The notes: generated by a model not told the origin, from the sequence alone. Positions 1 through 14,369 are shown, numbered from the stretch's first letter. The stretch is 64,000 nucleotides of DNA from Diplonema papillatum (GCA_030068145.1 JAPJBO010000167.1:124001-188000), one strand, 5' to 3'. Made by a program: numbers and translations.

Positions 1-1558
1 GTGGCGGAAGTGCCCGCCATGGACACAGAGTCGCTACGGGAGAGGATGAAGCCTGACGTTCGCGTTAGGTTTGACTCGGTTTGGAGCGCCACGTTTTCCC
101 CCGATCAGAATGAAAGCACACGCGGGGGCGGACAGAGGAGTCACCTTTTGAACGCCCACGCTTCTGAACTCGTCAGATTGGGCATTGCGTCACCGTCCGA
201 CACGCCGGGCACTTTCCGCAATGTGCCATTCACGGTGGTGGAGGACAAGGCAGGTCGCCTGCGCCAGCGTTTCATCCTCTGGACGCAGGAGGCCAATGAC
301 TTGCTGAACCGCCAGGGCTACGTGGCCCAGGTACCGCTGGGCCACGTTTCGGAGTACCTCGATGTCGTGGAGTCCGAATGCGCCACAACGCGCGATTTGC
401 GTTGTGGCTTCTATCAGATTGAAGTCCCGGAGGATGCACGAAAAAACTTCGGTTTCCTCGATGAGCATGGATACGCCTACGTTCTGAATAGGCTGCCCAT
501 GGGACACTCGTGTGCACCAGAGTTGATGCACACTCTGACAGCCGTATTGGCTGGCCACCCAGATTTCGCCGCCGCCGAATTTGTGGCCGACGGAGTAACA
601 GTCCACGCCTGGGTGGACAACATTCGTCTTTGTGGGTCCCGTGCCGCAGTGCTCTGCCAGACCGAGAAACTCGATCGGCTGGCCGCACGGGTACATGCTT
701 CTTGGAAGCCCGAGGATAGCAACGACGCTTCCTCGGGTTATGATTTTATAGGAGTAACTTTTGACCATGGTCGGAAGACCGTCTCTCCTGCGGCTCGCTT
801 GATCGAAAAGATCCGGGCCGTAGATTTGTCTAGCCCCTCCGCCGGCGATTTAGAATCGCTCAGCGGCCGCCTGCTCCATGCGAGTGCAGTCGCGAACGCG
901 TTCCCCGGCTCGTTCTGGTTCGCCGTCAAGTTCTTACGACGGATAACGAACAGCCTCAACAAGGGAACTCGCACACAATCCGAGACTGTGCTCCGTACAG
1001 AGAGATTTGCGATCGTGGATCGATTCGGTCGATGTGAGCAGAAAGTTCACGCGCCCGTCCACGAGTCGCCCGTACGCGGTCTACGTAGACGCGTCACTGC
1101 AGGGGTGGGGTGCTGTCCTGGTCGACCGGCAGACAGCAGAATTGACTGTGTTGGGTGGTACATGGACCGAGCAGGAAGCTCGGCACCACATCAACACACT
1201 CGAAGCACTGGCTCTGAAGAGAGCGGTGGATGCGCTACCCCCGTCAGTATCAGGGAGCGCAGTCGACGTCCATGTCGACAACACGACCGTGGTCGGGGTG
1301 GCGCGAAAGAAAAACTGCATGTTGAACAAGTCATTGAATGACGCAGTTGTGCACGCGTTGACCCGACTACGGGATTTGAAATGTTCCTGGTCCATCTCGT
1401 GGATCAGCACGAAGGAAAACCCGGCCGATGTCCCTTCAAGAGTTGCCCTTGCCGCTGACGCCTCGGAAGAGGATCGACAGCGACTTTTACTTGCGGTGAG
1501 GGCATTCTTTACTCGCGAGGGGGCAGGTGGCGTGACGTCGTCCCAGCGGCGATCATAG
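1..1558 (+). mobile_element. Fossil YR-type retroelement (VIPER/Ngaro/DIRS-like), RT and RNase H part
   Basis: The left edge of the window lies inside this element. The region at about 200-900 encodes a reverse transcriptase core (DLRCGFYQIEV, then LPMGHSCAPELM, then the catalytic-box variant HAWVDN). About 1080-1480 encodes a DIRS-style RNase H (VYVDASLQGWGAVL, then NTLEALAL, VHVDNTT and ENPADVPSR). The VDN active-site box and the DASxxGWGA RNase H signature are typical of tyrosine-recombinase retroelements rather than gypsy or copia. No recombinase lies downstream before the terminal repeats. This fits the VIPER order, in which the recombinase precedes RT-RH, but the upstream part is outside the window. 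The copy is broken, with at least one break, and looks fairly recent because the domains remain easy to read. Confidence 0.8.
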
Positions 1559-2129
1559 CTTGCCTCATGGTCGGTGTTCTTCCCCTTCGTTTGTCTGTAA
1601 GTATCCGCTTTGGTTTCACCCTTTGTTTTCAGATGGAGATGCACGAGCCGACCGGAGGAAGGGGTCAGCACAAGCCCCAGGTAGCCAAGCCAGTGCGAGA
1701 GGCCAGAAGACGCCAGCTCCAATTCTTGCAGTTTACTGAGGGAACTGGAGCAAGACGCATGGCTAGACGAGCACGACCACCTCGAATCGATACCAGAAGA
1801 ATTCGGGGTGGGGCTGGCTTCGACGACTAGTAATATCCCGGTAAATGGTAGCACTCCTGAACAAGCCTGAACCAACAGGATCAAAGAATGTCAGTCACAC
1901 CTTCCCGATTCTTTTTCCCACCCTCCATCCCCCGCGTGACGTCGTCCCAGCGGCGATCATAGCTTGCCTCATGGTCGGTGTTCTTCCCCTTCGTTTGTCT
2001 GTAAGTATCCGCTTTGGTTTCACCCTTTGTTTTCAGATGGAGATGCACGAGCCGACCGGAGGAAGGGGTCAGCACAAGCCCCAGGTAGCCAAGCCAGTGC
2101 GAGAGGCCAGAAGACGCCAGCTCCAATTC
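1531..2129. repeat. Split direct repeats at the 3' end of the YR retroelement
   Basis: Positions 1531-1725 and 1935-2129 are identical over 195 bp, with a 209-bp spacer (1726-1934). The first copy overlaps the end of the RNase H region. Ngaro- and VIPER-type elements end in split direct repeats arranged B1-A2-B2. By that model the two 195-bp copies are B1 and B2 and the spacer is A2, whose partner A1 would lie left of the window. Each copy contains a GTAAGT...TTTTCAG segment of 36 bp that resembles a tiny intron. Whether it is spliced cannot be told. Confidence 0.7.
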
Positions 2130-2130
2130 C

Positions 2131-2151
2131 TACTACTACTACTACTACTAT

Positions 2152-2210
<59 letters not shown>

Positions 2211-2211
2211 T
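2131..2211. repeat. (TAC)n microsatellite
   Basis: About 27 TAC units with one TAT interruption directly abut the second 195-bp retroelement repeat, so the array begins exactly where the element ends. Confidence 0.95.
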
Positions 2212-3710
2212 TTGAAAGTAGCGCGGGTTGTCTAGTCCGGGCGACTTTCGTTATAATCTTCTTGTGCCCTACGACTGTGTTTTATTTTGTGTTGTGCGCT
2301 CTCTGCCAGCAGATTTAATTACGTCAACTCTGTATTGCCAGAAAGTGGTGGCCGCAACAACTCAGTCAACGCTGTGATGCAGAAAACCGCAAGACCTTTG
2401 GCCAGGCTTTTGATGTTTTGATGTGGTCCTATCTGTCATGGTTGCAAGGGTCCTAGCATAGGTCAACCCGCCTCTTGCTTTTGCTGAGCGGCAAGCAAAG
2501 AGTTTGCCGTTGCAATATATAGATCCCCAGCTCTTGCTGTGGTTGTCCTTTTTGACAGAAGGAACTGGTCTCTCTCACCGAGGCGGCTGTGGCATGCTCG
2601 CTCCGTATCGCATCTTCAGCGTGGTTAGTGTCAGCCGACAAGGGACGACCATCCAGTGGCCGGTGGCTTACATGAAAGTGCGACGCACATGACCGGAACA
2701 TCACACAGTAAAAAGGTCCGAGGAATGGTGATGTGCTGGGGCAGATAGACGCAGTGAAAAGGTCCGTGGAGGGGTGATGGGGACATCTGTCGGCTTACAC
2801 AAGCACGTGTTCTTCCGTCAACAGAAGGGATTGCTCAACTGTTTGGAGGAACAATGAGTACACCTGAAACATTTTCTCGGTTCTGTGAAACAAGAACTGT
2901 CACCAGAATCAGCTTGCAACTGCTCTCGCAGAGCTAAGAACATTGGCCTGACTCTTCGAATCTTAGAATCAGAAAGGCTTGTGCTTTTCCTGCAATGGCG
3001 ACTGTACCAACGCCAGGTTAGACGGTGCCTTATTTGCGTCAAGCACGAGTGCCGGAGGAGAAGCATTCTCGTCGTCGGAGGCCACTTCCATACACCCAAA
3101 GCCGGGCGAGTTCGAGGCCTGCTTCGAAGGCGGCTGTTGAAGTTGGTCTTAGTTCAAGACAACCAAGTCCGATATTCCTGTAGAACGATTCGAAGGAAGA
3201 GAGCTGAGAATTCTGTAAAGTGCAAGTGGCATGAAGGCAGGCGACCAACGGAAGCACACGGAAACCTGATTAATCGTGTGCTAAATGAGTTGCATCCTCC
3301 TGGGATGGCAAGTGAAGCTTTGATAAACACTTGTTTCCTACGTCGCGCTTGCCCTTACTAACAGACTTTGTGTTCCCGGAGCAGATACAACCTGAGAAGT
3401 TTTTTATGTCCGGTCTCCCTACAGCCCGGCACTCGACAAAGGGTGACAGGATAATAGAGACTCGTTGGCCTGGTCCCCCCCTCTCTTCGGGAAGCCAAAC
3501 AGTTTGCTTTGTCTTGCTCGGGAAACTTTTATGAGCAACGATTGAATGGCCGATGATCAACTTCCGATCTTCTGAGAAGGAGACAGGTTGTACACCGCTT
3601 CGGCTGATTGATCTGCACCCCTGATTAGTGGTAGTTGTGAGTTTGAACTTGACATGCGGTGAGCAACCTGCGATAGACTGCACAAAGTGAGAGAATAACA
3701 AAACACGCAC
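2212..3710. other. No gene recognised; region downstream of the PDZ-like exon
   Basis: I see only short open frames without family motifs. The minus-strand PDZ-like exon upstream ends in a donor at 3710, so one or more further exons of that gene may lie here. I could not identify them. The minus-strand text near 3600-3660 contains AG acceptors and a short open stretch (HVKFKL) resembling the preceding exon end (VVKFTF), but the match is too short to call. Confidence 0.5.
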
Positions 3711-7110
<3,400 letters not shown>

Positions 7111-7140
7111 CTGTAGCGTTTTTCGTTTAAATTAAGGACA

Positions 7141-7275
7141 ACATGGCTTATATGGCCAGCCTACTTATCAGAAACTGCTTATATGGCCACTAAAGTTCAA
7201 TAATTGCTTATATGGCCAGCAATGTTTCAGAATACTGCTTATATGGCCAGCAATGTGTCAGAAAACTGCTTATAT
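7141..7275 (+). repeat. Minisatellite, unit GCTTATATGGCCAGCAATG
   Basis: Four degenerate units of about 30-35 bp, each with CTTATATGGCC followed by AGCAATGTTTCAGAAAACT variants. The array starts 30 bp upstream of the acceptor of exon 7110 and is cut at an ATAT by the large composite insertion at 7276. It resumes at 14370, is cut again at 14551 and resumes at 15510. These are three pieces of one former array. Confidence 0.9.
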
Positions 7276-7307
7276 GGGTCGATTTAAAAAGGGGGGGGGG
7301 GGGGGGG

Positions 7308-7462
7308 CAGTGCTGACACTACCCTGAGAGCCCCCAACGACTTTGCAAGGGACCCCCCCCCCCTCCCCCCCCCCCCCCCCCAGTGCTGATGCTAAGGCCC
7401 CTAAACTCGGCATCGTTGTCAGCCGGACGGCAACGAGGGGTGGGTGGGTACCCCCCCCCCCC
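7308..7462. repeat. CAGTG...GGGTACCCCC end module; counterpart inverted at 12759-12851
   Basis: Between G and C runs lies a module beginning CAGTGCTGATGCTAAG (7383 on) and ending GGGTGGGTACC plus a C run. The reverse complement of 12759-12851 begins CAGTGATACTAAG and ends GGGTGGGTACC plus 19 C. The two modules are therefore inverted with respect to each other and may be the degenerate ends of one element spanning about 7308-12851. A related piece (CCTGATGCTAAGTTCGGG) lies at 17228. Confidence 0.45.
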
Positions 7463-7476
7463 TAAACACCCCCCCC

Positions 7477-8736
7477 GTAGGGCTATGTAGGATGGAAACG
7501 TTGGAAACGTTTCCGTTTCCGTTTCCGTTTCCGTTTCCTTCTTTTTGGCGGTGGATGGAAACGCCGTTTCTTTTCAAAAGAAACGGCTGGTATGCCACTA
7601 GTATACTGGCTGAAGGTCCGACCGGAAATGTGTTCCGAACGGCGGACCCCGCAATCCAGTGGGAAACCATGGACAAGGAGGCTCCGAAAAGGAGGGAGGA
7701 AAGAAGCATAAGAGTTGCGACCGCGTGGAGCAGACGCAACCACACGCATCCGGTTGTGATGACTTTGAGATCTGCAGCTCTTTACACCAATGGCTGTGGC
7801 GACGATGCTCTGTTATGCGAGGCCGTTGGCCAACGCGCTGAAGACGATCGGGAAAGCACATCCGCTTCCAATAATAGACTCTACAGATACGATCGTTCAG
7901 CGCCACAGGCTACAAGACCGGGGTTTTTCGGCGGCGTAAGACAAAGAGGGAGTGCAATCAGCATCAGGAGGTGAGAAGGGCACACGTATGCCGGGGCAAT
8001 GTTGAACCCGCCAGAAAAGCGATGGCCACGCAGCAACGTGTGCGTTAAACATCACTTGCCACAGTGCACCTTGCATACGACGACGGGTAGCAACCGTCAC
8101 CGGAAGGGGCGCCATCGGGCGGTGTTGTCGGAGCATAGACAACGACGGCAGGAAGAACCACCAACAATGCAGAAGAGGACGGCAGATTCAAAAAGCCCCA
8201 CTCACATGAGAACGTGGGTTGGAAGCAGCAGAAGACGAAGTGGTAGGCACAGAGTGGAATCTGGTGTCAGAGACATTCACACGAGACGACATTCTGCATC
8301 ACTAACTTGTGGTTACCAATTTGCTCGTGCCAGATCGCCGATGAAAGAAAGCGGTGAGCACCGGCGACTGCTCTGCACAAACGAGACCGCGACGACACAC
8401 AAGAAGGGGCCGAGCCAAGTCGAAGAACAGCCCAGGAAGGGCCCTGAAGAGTCAGAGAGCCCGCCAGAAGACGGAGGAAGTGAAGTGCCCGCTGGTAGAT
8501 CAAAAGAAGAAGGTGATCCCGCCCTCTGAAAGGAAAGCCAAAATTTGGCTGGAAATGGACACCCGACGGACACACAGAAGGACCCGCGAAGTGGTATCCT
8601 ATAGGACCCCTCAGCATGAGGAGCCTTCCGGCGTTTCTTTTAAAAGAAACGGAAACGTTTCCGTTTCCGTTTCCGTTTCCGTTTCCATATTTCGAAAAAA
8701 CTAAAAGAAACGGCGTTTCCATCCAACTTAGCCCTA
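7477..8736. mobile_element. (TTTCCG)n-bearing inverted-repeat element, copy A
   Basis: The left end reads GTAGGGCTATGTAGGATGG after a C run. The right end, reversed, reads TAGGGCTAAGTTGGATGG after a G run, so the termini are imperfect inverted repeats extending over the GGAAACG hexamers and an AAGAAACGGCG block. Both ends carry about five (TTTCCG) hexamers. No transposase motif is seen, so the element is probably non-autonomous. Copy B at 10186-12107 is near-identical except for an rRNA insert. The similarity continues into the right flank (9408-about 9945 with 12121-about 12600), so the true duplicated unit is about 1.8-2 kb and lies in tandem. Confidence 0.75.
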
Positions 8737-8755
8737 GGGGGGGGGGGGGGGGGGG

Positions 8756-9396
8756 CAAGGGTACCTGTAAATCCAGGGCCTCCAGGGCCCGGGCCCCGGG
8801 CCCCGGGTTAGCGCTAGGGTCCAGATAGGGTCCAGGCCCACGGTAATCACGCCATCCAAGGATGGAATCTTCAATATTGCAGCTTCCACAACAAGCGGAG
8901 AGCAAGACGAGAAAAATCAAGAAATAAGCTTGATAAAATTTGATAAAAAAAGCTCACAGTCGTGCATTTACCATATGGGGTGAGCAGGCGGAGGCTATAA
9001 GGTGAAATGGTCAAAATGCCCTGGGAAAAATGTAGGACAAAAACTTTCCGAAATGCGGGTTTTTAGGGATTCCGGCCCAAAAAAAAAAAAAAAAAAATTC
9101 AACGCCCACCTTGCCACCTGTGACCTTGGGTGAGCCGTGGTACCCTTTAGGCAGCCAGCTAGACCTGCCAGAACCTGAAAACCTTCTTCAGGTTTCGTGG
9201 CTGTGTCAAAAAATACATTCCGAGGACGTTTTTGAACGCTTTTGAATCCGTTGAGCTCAAGGACAGTCTGGGGCCCTGGAATGGAATTGTAAACGAATTG
9301 CATCTTGTACCAAAGAGTTTTTCCTTTGGTAATCGTTCAGGGCCAAAAACTCTGGAAAATTTTCCAGGGCCCGGGCCCCGGATTACAGGTACCCCT
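8756..9396. mobile_element. 641-bp inverted-repeat element inserted in a poly-G run
   Basis: The ends are CAAGGGTACCTGTAAATCC and, reversed, CAGGGGTACCTGTAATCC, followed on both sides by GGGCC-rich text. The flanks are 19 G (left) and 11 G (right). At the same place the sister repeat (12108-12120) has one 13-G run followed by TCGTTGT. The element therefore entered the G run, and the empty site is visible in this window. No coding capacity is seen. A related internal block (GGTGAAATGGTCAAAAT) recurs at about 12898. Confidence 0.75.
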
Positions 9397-10185
9397 GGGG
9401 GGGGGGGTCGTTGTATAATGGTTTAGCTTGAAGGGTGTTGGAAAGGTTGAAAAAGGTTTTGGGGGTCACCGTCGGTTTGTGTTTTTATTTTTTTTTTTTT
9501 TTTCTGTATATTTTTTTTTGGGGGGTAATTATTTTTTCGGGGGTTCGCGTAACCCTTCTTTTCCGGAAGATAACGTTATCTTTTCTTTTCTCTCTGGCGC
9601 TCTTTTTCTCTCTATCTCTCTCTTTGGCTAGCAAAGCGACTATTGCGACCGACACCACGACCACACCCGTAATGAATGTGATCAAGGGCCCCCCACGTTC
9701 TACATGTTGAGCAGGGGTTGCCATGTAGCCCGTACCGGTCTAAGCCTTCATTGCAGCTTCCATAAGCACCCCCGTTGGGACGGGTCCGACGGTCCGTTAG
9801 TCATCAGCGACATCGGGCGGGAAAAAGTAAATAAAAAGAAAGGGGAAAAATGGGGGTGTGGGTGGATAAGCTCGTGGTAGGTTGTTCGGAAATAAGTACA
9901 ACCTCAAACTACGCCTAGCACAGGGCCAGGCGGCATATACGTGCCTTCATCCTCTCATGTTAGTGTGCGTTCACTCGTACAGACACTTCGAGTTTTTCCC
10001 GTTAGTCAGGGTAAACGGGTGCGGAGTGAAATATAGACCAGCCAGCAATCAAGAATCCGATGAGGCTCAAACGACGCGGATCAGAATCTCACACCCGCGA
10101 GGTGGCAACGTCTCTCATGCGCGCGGAGTCCCCTCAGACCTTGGAACGTCTGGCCATCCTTCGTGCATTCATAAACACCCCCCCC

Positions 10186-12107
10186 GTAGGGCTATGTAGG
10201 ATGGAAACGTTGGAAACGTTTCCGTTTCCGTTTCCGTTTCCGTTTCCTTCTTTTTGGCGGTGGATGGAAACGCCGTTTCTTTTCAAAAGAAACGGCTGGT
10301 ATGCCACTAGTATACTGGCTGAAGGTCCGACCGGAAATGTGTTCCGAACGGCGGACCCCGCAATCCAGTGGGAAACCATGGACAAGGAGGCTCCGAAAAA
10401 GAGGGCGGAATGAAGCATAAGAGTTGCGACCGCGTGGAGCAGACGCAACCACACGCATCCGGTTGTAATGACTTTGAGGTCTGCAGCTTTTATACCAATG
10501 GCTGTTGTGGCGACGATGCTCTGTTATGCGAGGCCGTGAGAGTCCCGTATTTCCTCGACGAGCCATGTTGGTTAACTCCTTGCTAGCACGAGTCGCTCAG
10601 TTTGGGAATGCTGAGCTAATCGGCAGGTATCCCTCTGCTAAGGCTAAATATCTCCCGGAGGCCGATAGCGAACAAGTACAGTGATGGAAAGATGCAAAGA
10701 ACTTTGAAAAGAGGGTTAAAAGTCCCTGAAACCGATGAGTGGTAAGAGTTGGAGATGCGTTCAAATCTTAATCATTGCTCCTTCACTGGGGTTTATGGTT
10801 GAGACGTCTGGACCTATTCGGATCGTCCAAGCTTCTGTTGCGAGACGGCTTGCCGGCTGCCTCAGTTTTGCTCGGATCGACCAGGATAGGAATGAGTTGA
10901 GGAGGTGACCCGCGGCATCGTCAGCGAAGGGTAAGTGTCGGCGTCTTCGGACAACGTCCTTGCTCCCGCTGGCCTGACGTGGTTAAACGCTCGCAGGCTC
11001 ATGTCAGACACAGCGATCTTCTACTACCCGTCTTGAAACACGGACCAAGGAGTCTAACACGTGTGCGAGGCTTAGGGTGTCAAACCCACAAGCCGCACTG
11101 AAAGGGAGATGTGCCAATCCTTGAGGACGCAGCACAGCCCGATCCTGATTTACTGGAAAGGGATTTGAGGTTAAGTACACTTGTTGGGACCCGAAAGATG
11201 GTGAACTATGCCTGGATAGTTGGCCAACGCGCTGAAGACGATCGAGAAAGCACATCCGCTTCCAATAATAGGCTATACAGATACGATCGTTCAGGACAGC
11301 GGGAGCACCGCCGCGCCACAGGCTACAAGACCGGGGTTTTTCGGCGGCGTAAGACAAAGAGGGAGTGCAATCAGCATCAGGAGGTGAAAGGTGAGAAGGG
11401 CACACGTATGCCGGGGCAATGTTGAACCCGCCAGAAAAGCAGTAACGTGTGCGTCATCGCTTGCCACAGTGCACCTTGCATACGACGACGGGTGGCAACC
11501 GTCACGAAGGGGCACCATCAGGCGGTGTTGTCGGAGCATAGACAGCGACGGCAGGAAGAACCCCACCGACAATGCAGAAGAGGACGGCAGATTCAAAAAG
11601 CCCCACTCGGCACGGCCACCGATACAAGTAAACATGAGAACGCGGGTTGGAAGCAGCAGAGGACGAAGTGGTAGGCACTGAAGAGTGGAATCTGGTGTCA
11701 GAAAACCTCGTGACGACATTCTGCATCATTAGCTTGTGGTTCCCTATTTGCTCGTGTCAGATCGCCGACGAAAGAAAGCGGTGAGCATCAGCGACTGCTC
11801 TGCACAAACGAGACCGCGACGACACACAAGAAGGGGCCGAGACGGAGGAAGAAAAGTGCCTGCTGGTAGACCAAAAGAAGAAGGTAATCCCGCCCTCTGA
11901 AAGGAAAGCCAAAATTTGGCTGGAAACGGACACCTGACGGACACACAGAAGGACCCGCGAAGTGGTATCCTATAGGACCCCTCAGCATGAGGAGCCTTCC
12001 GGCGTTTCTTTTAAAAGAAACGGAAACGTTTCCGTTTCCGTTTCCGTTTCCGTTTCCATATTTCGAAAAAACTAAAAGAAACGGCGTTTCCATCCAACTT
12101 AGCCGTA
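10186..12107. mobile_element. (TTTCCG)n-bearing inverted-repeat element, copy B
   Basis: Same termini and interior as copy A. It differs by small indels and by a 683-bp block of large-subunit rRNA sequence at 10537-11219 that copy A lacks. It starts after TAAACACCCCCCCC, exactly as copy A does. It ends in TAGCCGTA plus 13 G. Confidence 0.75.
10537..11219 (+). rRNA. Large-subunit rRNA gene fragment captured inside copy B
   Basis: Runs such as GCCGATAGCGAACAAGTAC, AAAGAACTTTGAAAAGAG, ACACGGACCAAGGAGTCTAA and GACCCGAAAGATGGTGAACT are conserved eukaryotic 28S motifs. They occur in the correct order across domains I-II. The fragment replaces nothing: copy A reads straight from GAGGCCGT to TGGCCAAC, and copy B holds the rRNA between those halves with no duplication beyond one T and no poly-A. 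It is a partial pseudogene-like fragment, not a functional locus. Confidence 0.88.
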
Positions 12108-13156
12108 GGGGGGGGGGGGGTCGTTGTTGTTGGTGATGGTTTTGTGGGATGAAGTAGGGGAAAGAAAATTTCTTTTTGCGGTGGTCTCCGCTGGCCTGGT
12201 AGTCCGTGCTACCTCCTTTCTTTTACACTCGTTCTCTTCTCTACTCACTACTGTACGTACTCTTTCGCTCTTTTTCTCTCTTTGGCTAGCCAAAACAAAA
12301 GACTTCTGCGACCGACACCACGAACACATTCGCAATGAATGTGGCCCTGGGCCCCCCACGTGCATACATGTTGAGCAGGGGTTGCCATGTAGCCCGTATC
12401 GGTCTAAGTCAACACTGTTACTTTCATGGGATGTTCACCGGGGAAGGGTCCGACCTAACCGTTAGTCAACAGCAACGTCGAAAAGGGGGAGGGGGAAAGA
12501 AGATAGAAAATCGGTGGGGTTGACAAGCTCGTAAGTGGTTGTTTGTAGATCAGTACAACCTTAAACTACGCCTAGCACACGGCCAGGCGGTCTTTAACGA
12601 ACCTCCAGTACATTAAACGCAAGTCGGCAGGTCGTCATCAGACGCGGCACGAAAAGCAAACGTCGCCGACGCAGCACTTCAGCAATGCGTCCTCTTATTT
12701 ACAGTGGGCACCGTACCTGAACTCAGCCCCGCTAGGCCGAGATTCCGGCTGTTCCGCAGGGGGGGGGGGGGGGGGGGTACCCACCCCCACCCAGGGTTAG
12801 CAACTTCGTTTTGGGTCTCAGGCTTAGTATCACTGCCCCCCCCCCCCCCCCTTCTACAGTGCAGTTGCCTTGGAGGCTGGGTGGTCGAATTCTCTAAGGT
12901 GAAATGGTCAAAATTCCCTGGCAAAAGTGGGCCCACAAAAAATTTTCAAAGTGTGGTTTTTGGGGTATTTGGGCCAAAAAAAAATTTTTTTTGTTCTGAC
13001 CACCCACTGTGGTGACCACCTTAGAGAGTGACAGGTAGTGTCCCCCCTCCACAGTGAAAATAGCCTGTATATAGGGGGAGGGGGGTGGGGTCAGGTCCGA
13101 TTCTGCCAACGACTCCGCAATCTGGCCGCTTGGGGCCACCCCTGGGGGGGGGGGGG

Positions 13157-14341
13157 TTCACTTCTGGTCGGACTTTTTGCTTTCCGTTGATGTTCACACA
13201 GCTCAGACACAAGGAATCATCCCAGAAAGTTGTTTTAGGAGGTATTCTGACCATAAACTTGGAGAAGCCATCAACAAAACATGAAAACAGCCCCCAAAAT
13301 GGTGAATTCACCCTATTTTCAATCATTTTTGGGGCACCTGTGGTGTGACTGCTGTGCAATGCCTTTTTGTCGCCGCTCCACCCCAGAACGCCTTGAAAAC
13401 CCCCCAGAACACTCTGGAAGAACCCCAGAACACCTTGGAATACCCCCAAACCACCTTGGAAGACCCCAAACTACCTTGAAAGACCCCCAGAACACCTTGG
13501 CAGAACACCTTCAAGGCCCCAGAGGACATTGGAAAACCCCTGGCGCACGTTAGCAGACCCTCAAAACACCTTGAAAGACCTCTTGAACACCTTGGAACCC
13601 CCCAGAACTCCTTGGAAACCCCTCAGAACACGTTGGAAAGCTCCCAGGATACCCTGAAAGACCACCAGAGCACCTTGGTCGACCCCACCCAACCTTGGAA
13701 GACCTGTAGCACACCTAAGAAGTACCTTGGCAGAACTCCTTGCTAAGCCCCCAGACACCTTGGAAACCCCGAGAACATCTTGAAACCCCCCAGAATACCT
13801 TAGAACCCCCCCCCAGAACACCTCGAAAACCCTCCAGAACACCTTGGAAACTCCTCAGAACACCTTGGAAGACCCCCTGACAACCTTGGAAACACCCAGA
13901 GCACCTTTGGAAAACCCCCCAGGACACTTTGAAAGACCCCCTGGACACTTTGGAAGACCCCCTGGACACTTTGGAAGACCCCCGGCACACCTTGGACGAC
14001 CTTCAGAACACCTCGGAAGGTGTCCTGGGGGTCTTCCAATGTGTTGTGGGGGGGTTTTCAAGGTGCTCCAGGGGTTCCAAGGTGTTCAAGAGGTCTCGTA
14101 AGGTGGTTTGAGCGTCTGCCAACGTGCGCCAGGGGTTTTCCGGGGGGCTTGAAGGTCACAGTTGCCCCAAAATGATTGAAAATAGGGTGAATTCACCATT
14201 TTGGGGGCTGTTTTCATGTTGTGTTGATGGGTTCTCCAAGTTTATGGTCAGAAAACCTCCTAAAACAACTTTCTGGTATGATTCCTTGTGTCTGAGCTGT
14301 GTGAACATCAACGGAAAGCAAAAGACCCGACCAGAAGTGAA
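13157..14341. mobile_element. Foldback element with tandem-repeat core
   Basis: The left arm 13157-about 13341 and right arm about 14152-14341 are inverted copies about 185 bp long (TTCACTTCTGGTCGG at the tip), each next to a G or C run. Between them is a minisatellite of about 25-bp units (ACACCTTGGAAGACCCCC) at about 13378-14010, which flips orientation near 14015. The block at about 13520-13600 matches the reverse complement of about 14040-14145, so the inversion continues into the repeats. Long inverted ends made of tandem repeats are the hallmark of foldback transposons. Open frames rich in FQGVLG are translations of the minisatellite. Confidence 0.78.
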
Positions 14342-14369
14342 CCCCCCCCCCCCTTTTTTAAATCGACCC

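Larger units (their letters stand above)
7276..14369. mobile_element. 7.1-kb composite element with GGGTCGATTTAAAAA inverted ends
   Basis: The left end is GGGTCGATTTAAAAA followed by 17 G. The right end is 12 C followed by TTTTTTAAATCGACCC, an exact inverted repeat. The flanks are ATAT on both sides (7272-7275 and 14370-14373) inside a minisatellite unit whose uninterrupted form is GCTTATATGGCC, so the insertion made a 4-bp duplication. No transposase is recognisable inside. The interior is filled by further elements, listed separately. The superfamily is unknown. Confidence 0.7.

Noticed and set aside
1081-1884. 267-aa minus-strand frame across the retroelement
   Set aside because: Shadow of the RNase H region and terminal repeats.
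7141-7290. Regularly spaced repeats resembling a CRISPR array
   Set aside because: Units are degenerate and contiguous without unique spacers, in a eukaryotic nuclear context with no cas genes.
7510-7538. (TTTCCG)n hexamers as internal telomere repeats
   Set aside because: Only about five units, part of a transposon terminus found four times; not a known telomere motif and no longer array exists.
13021-14061. FQGVLG- and PPEHSG-rich frames that look like repetitive structural proteins
   Set aside because: They occur on both strands and all frames of the foldback minisatellite; no start, no splice signals.
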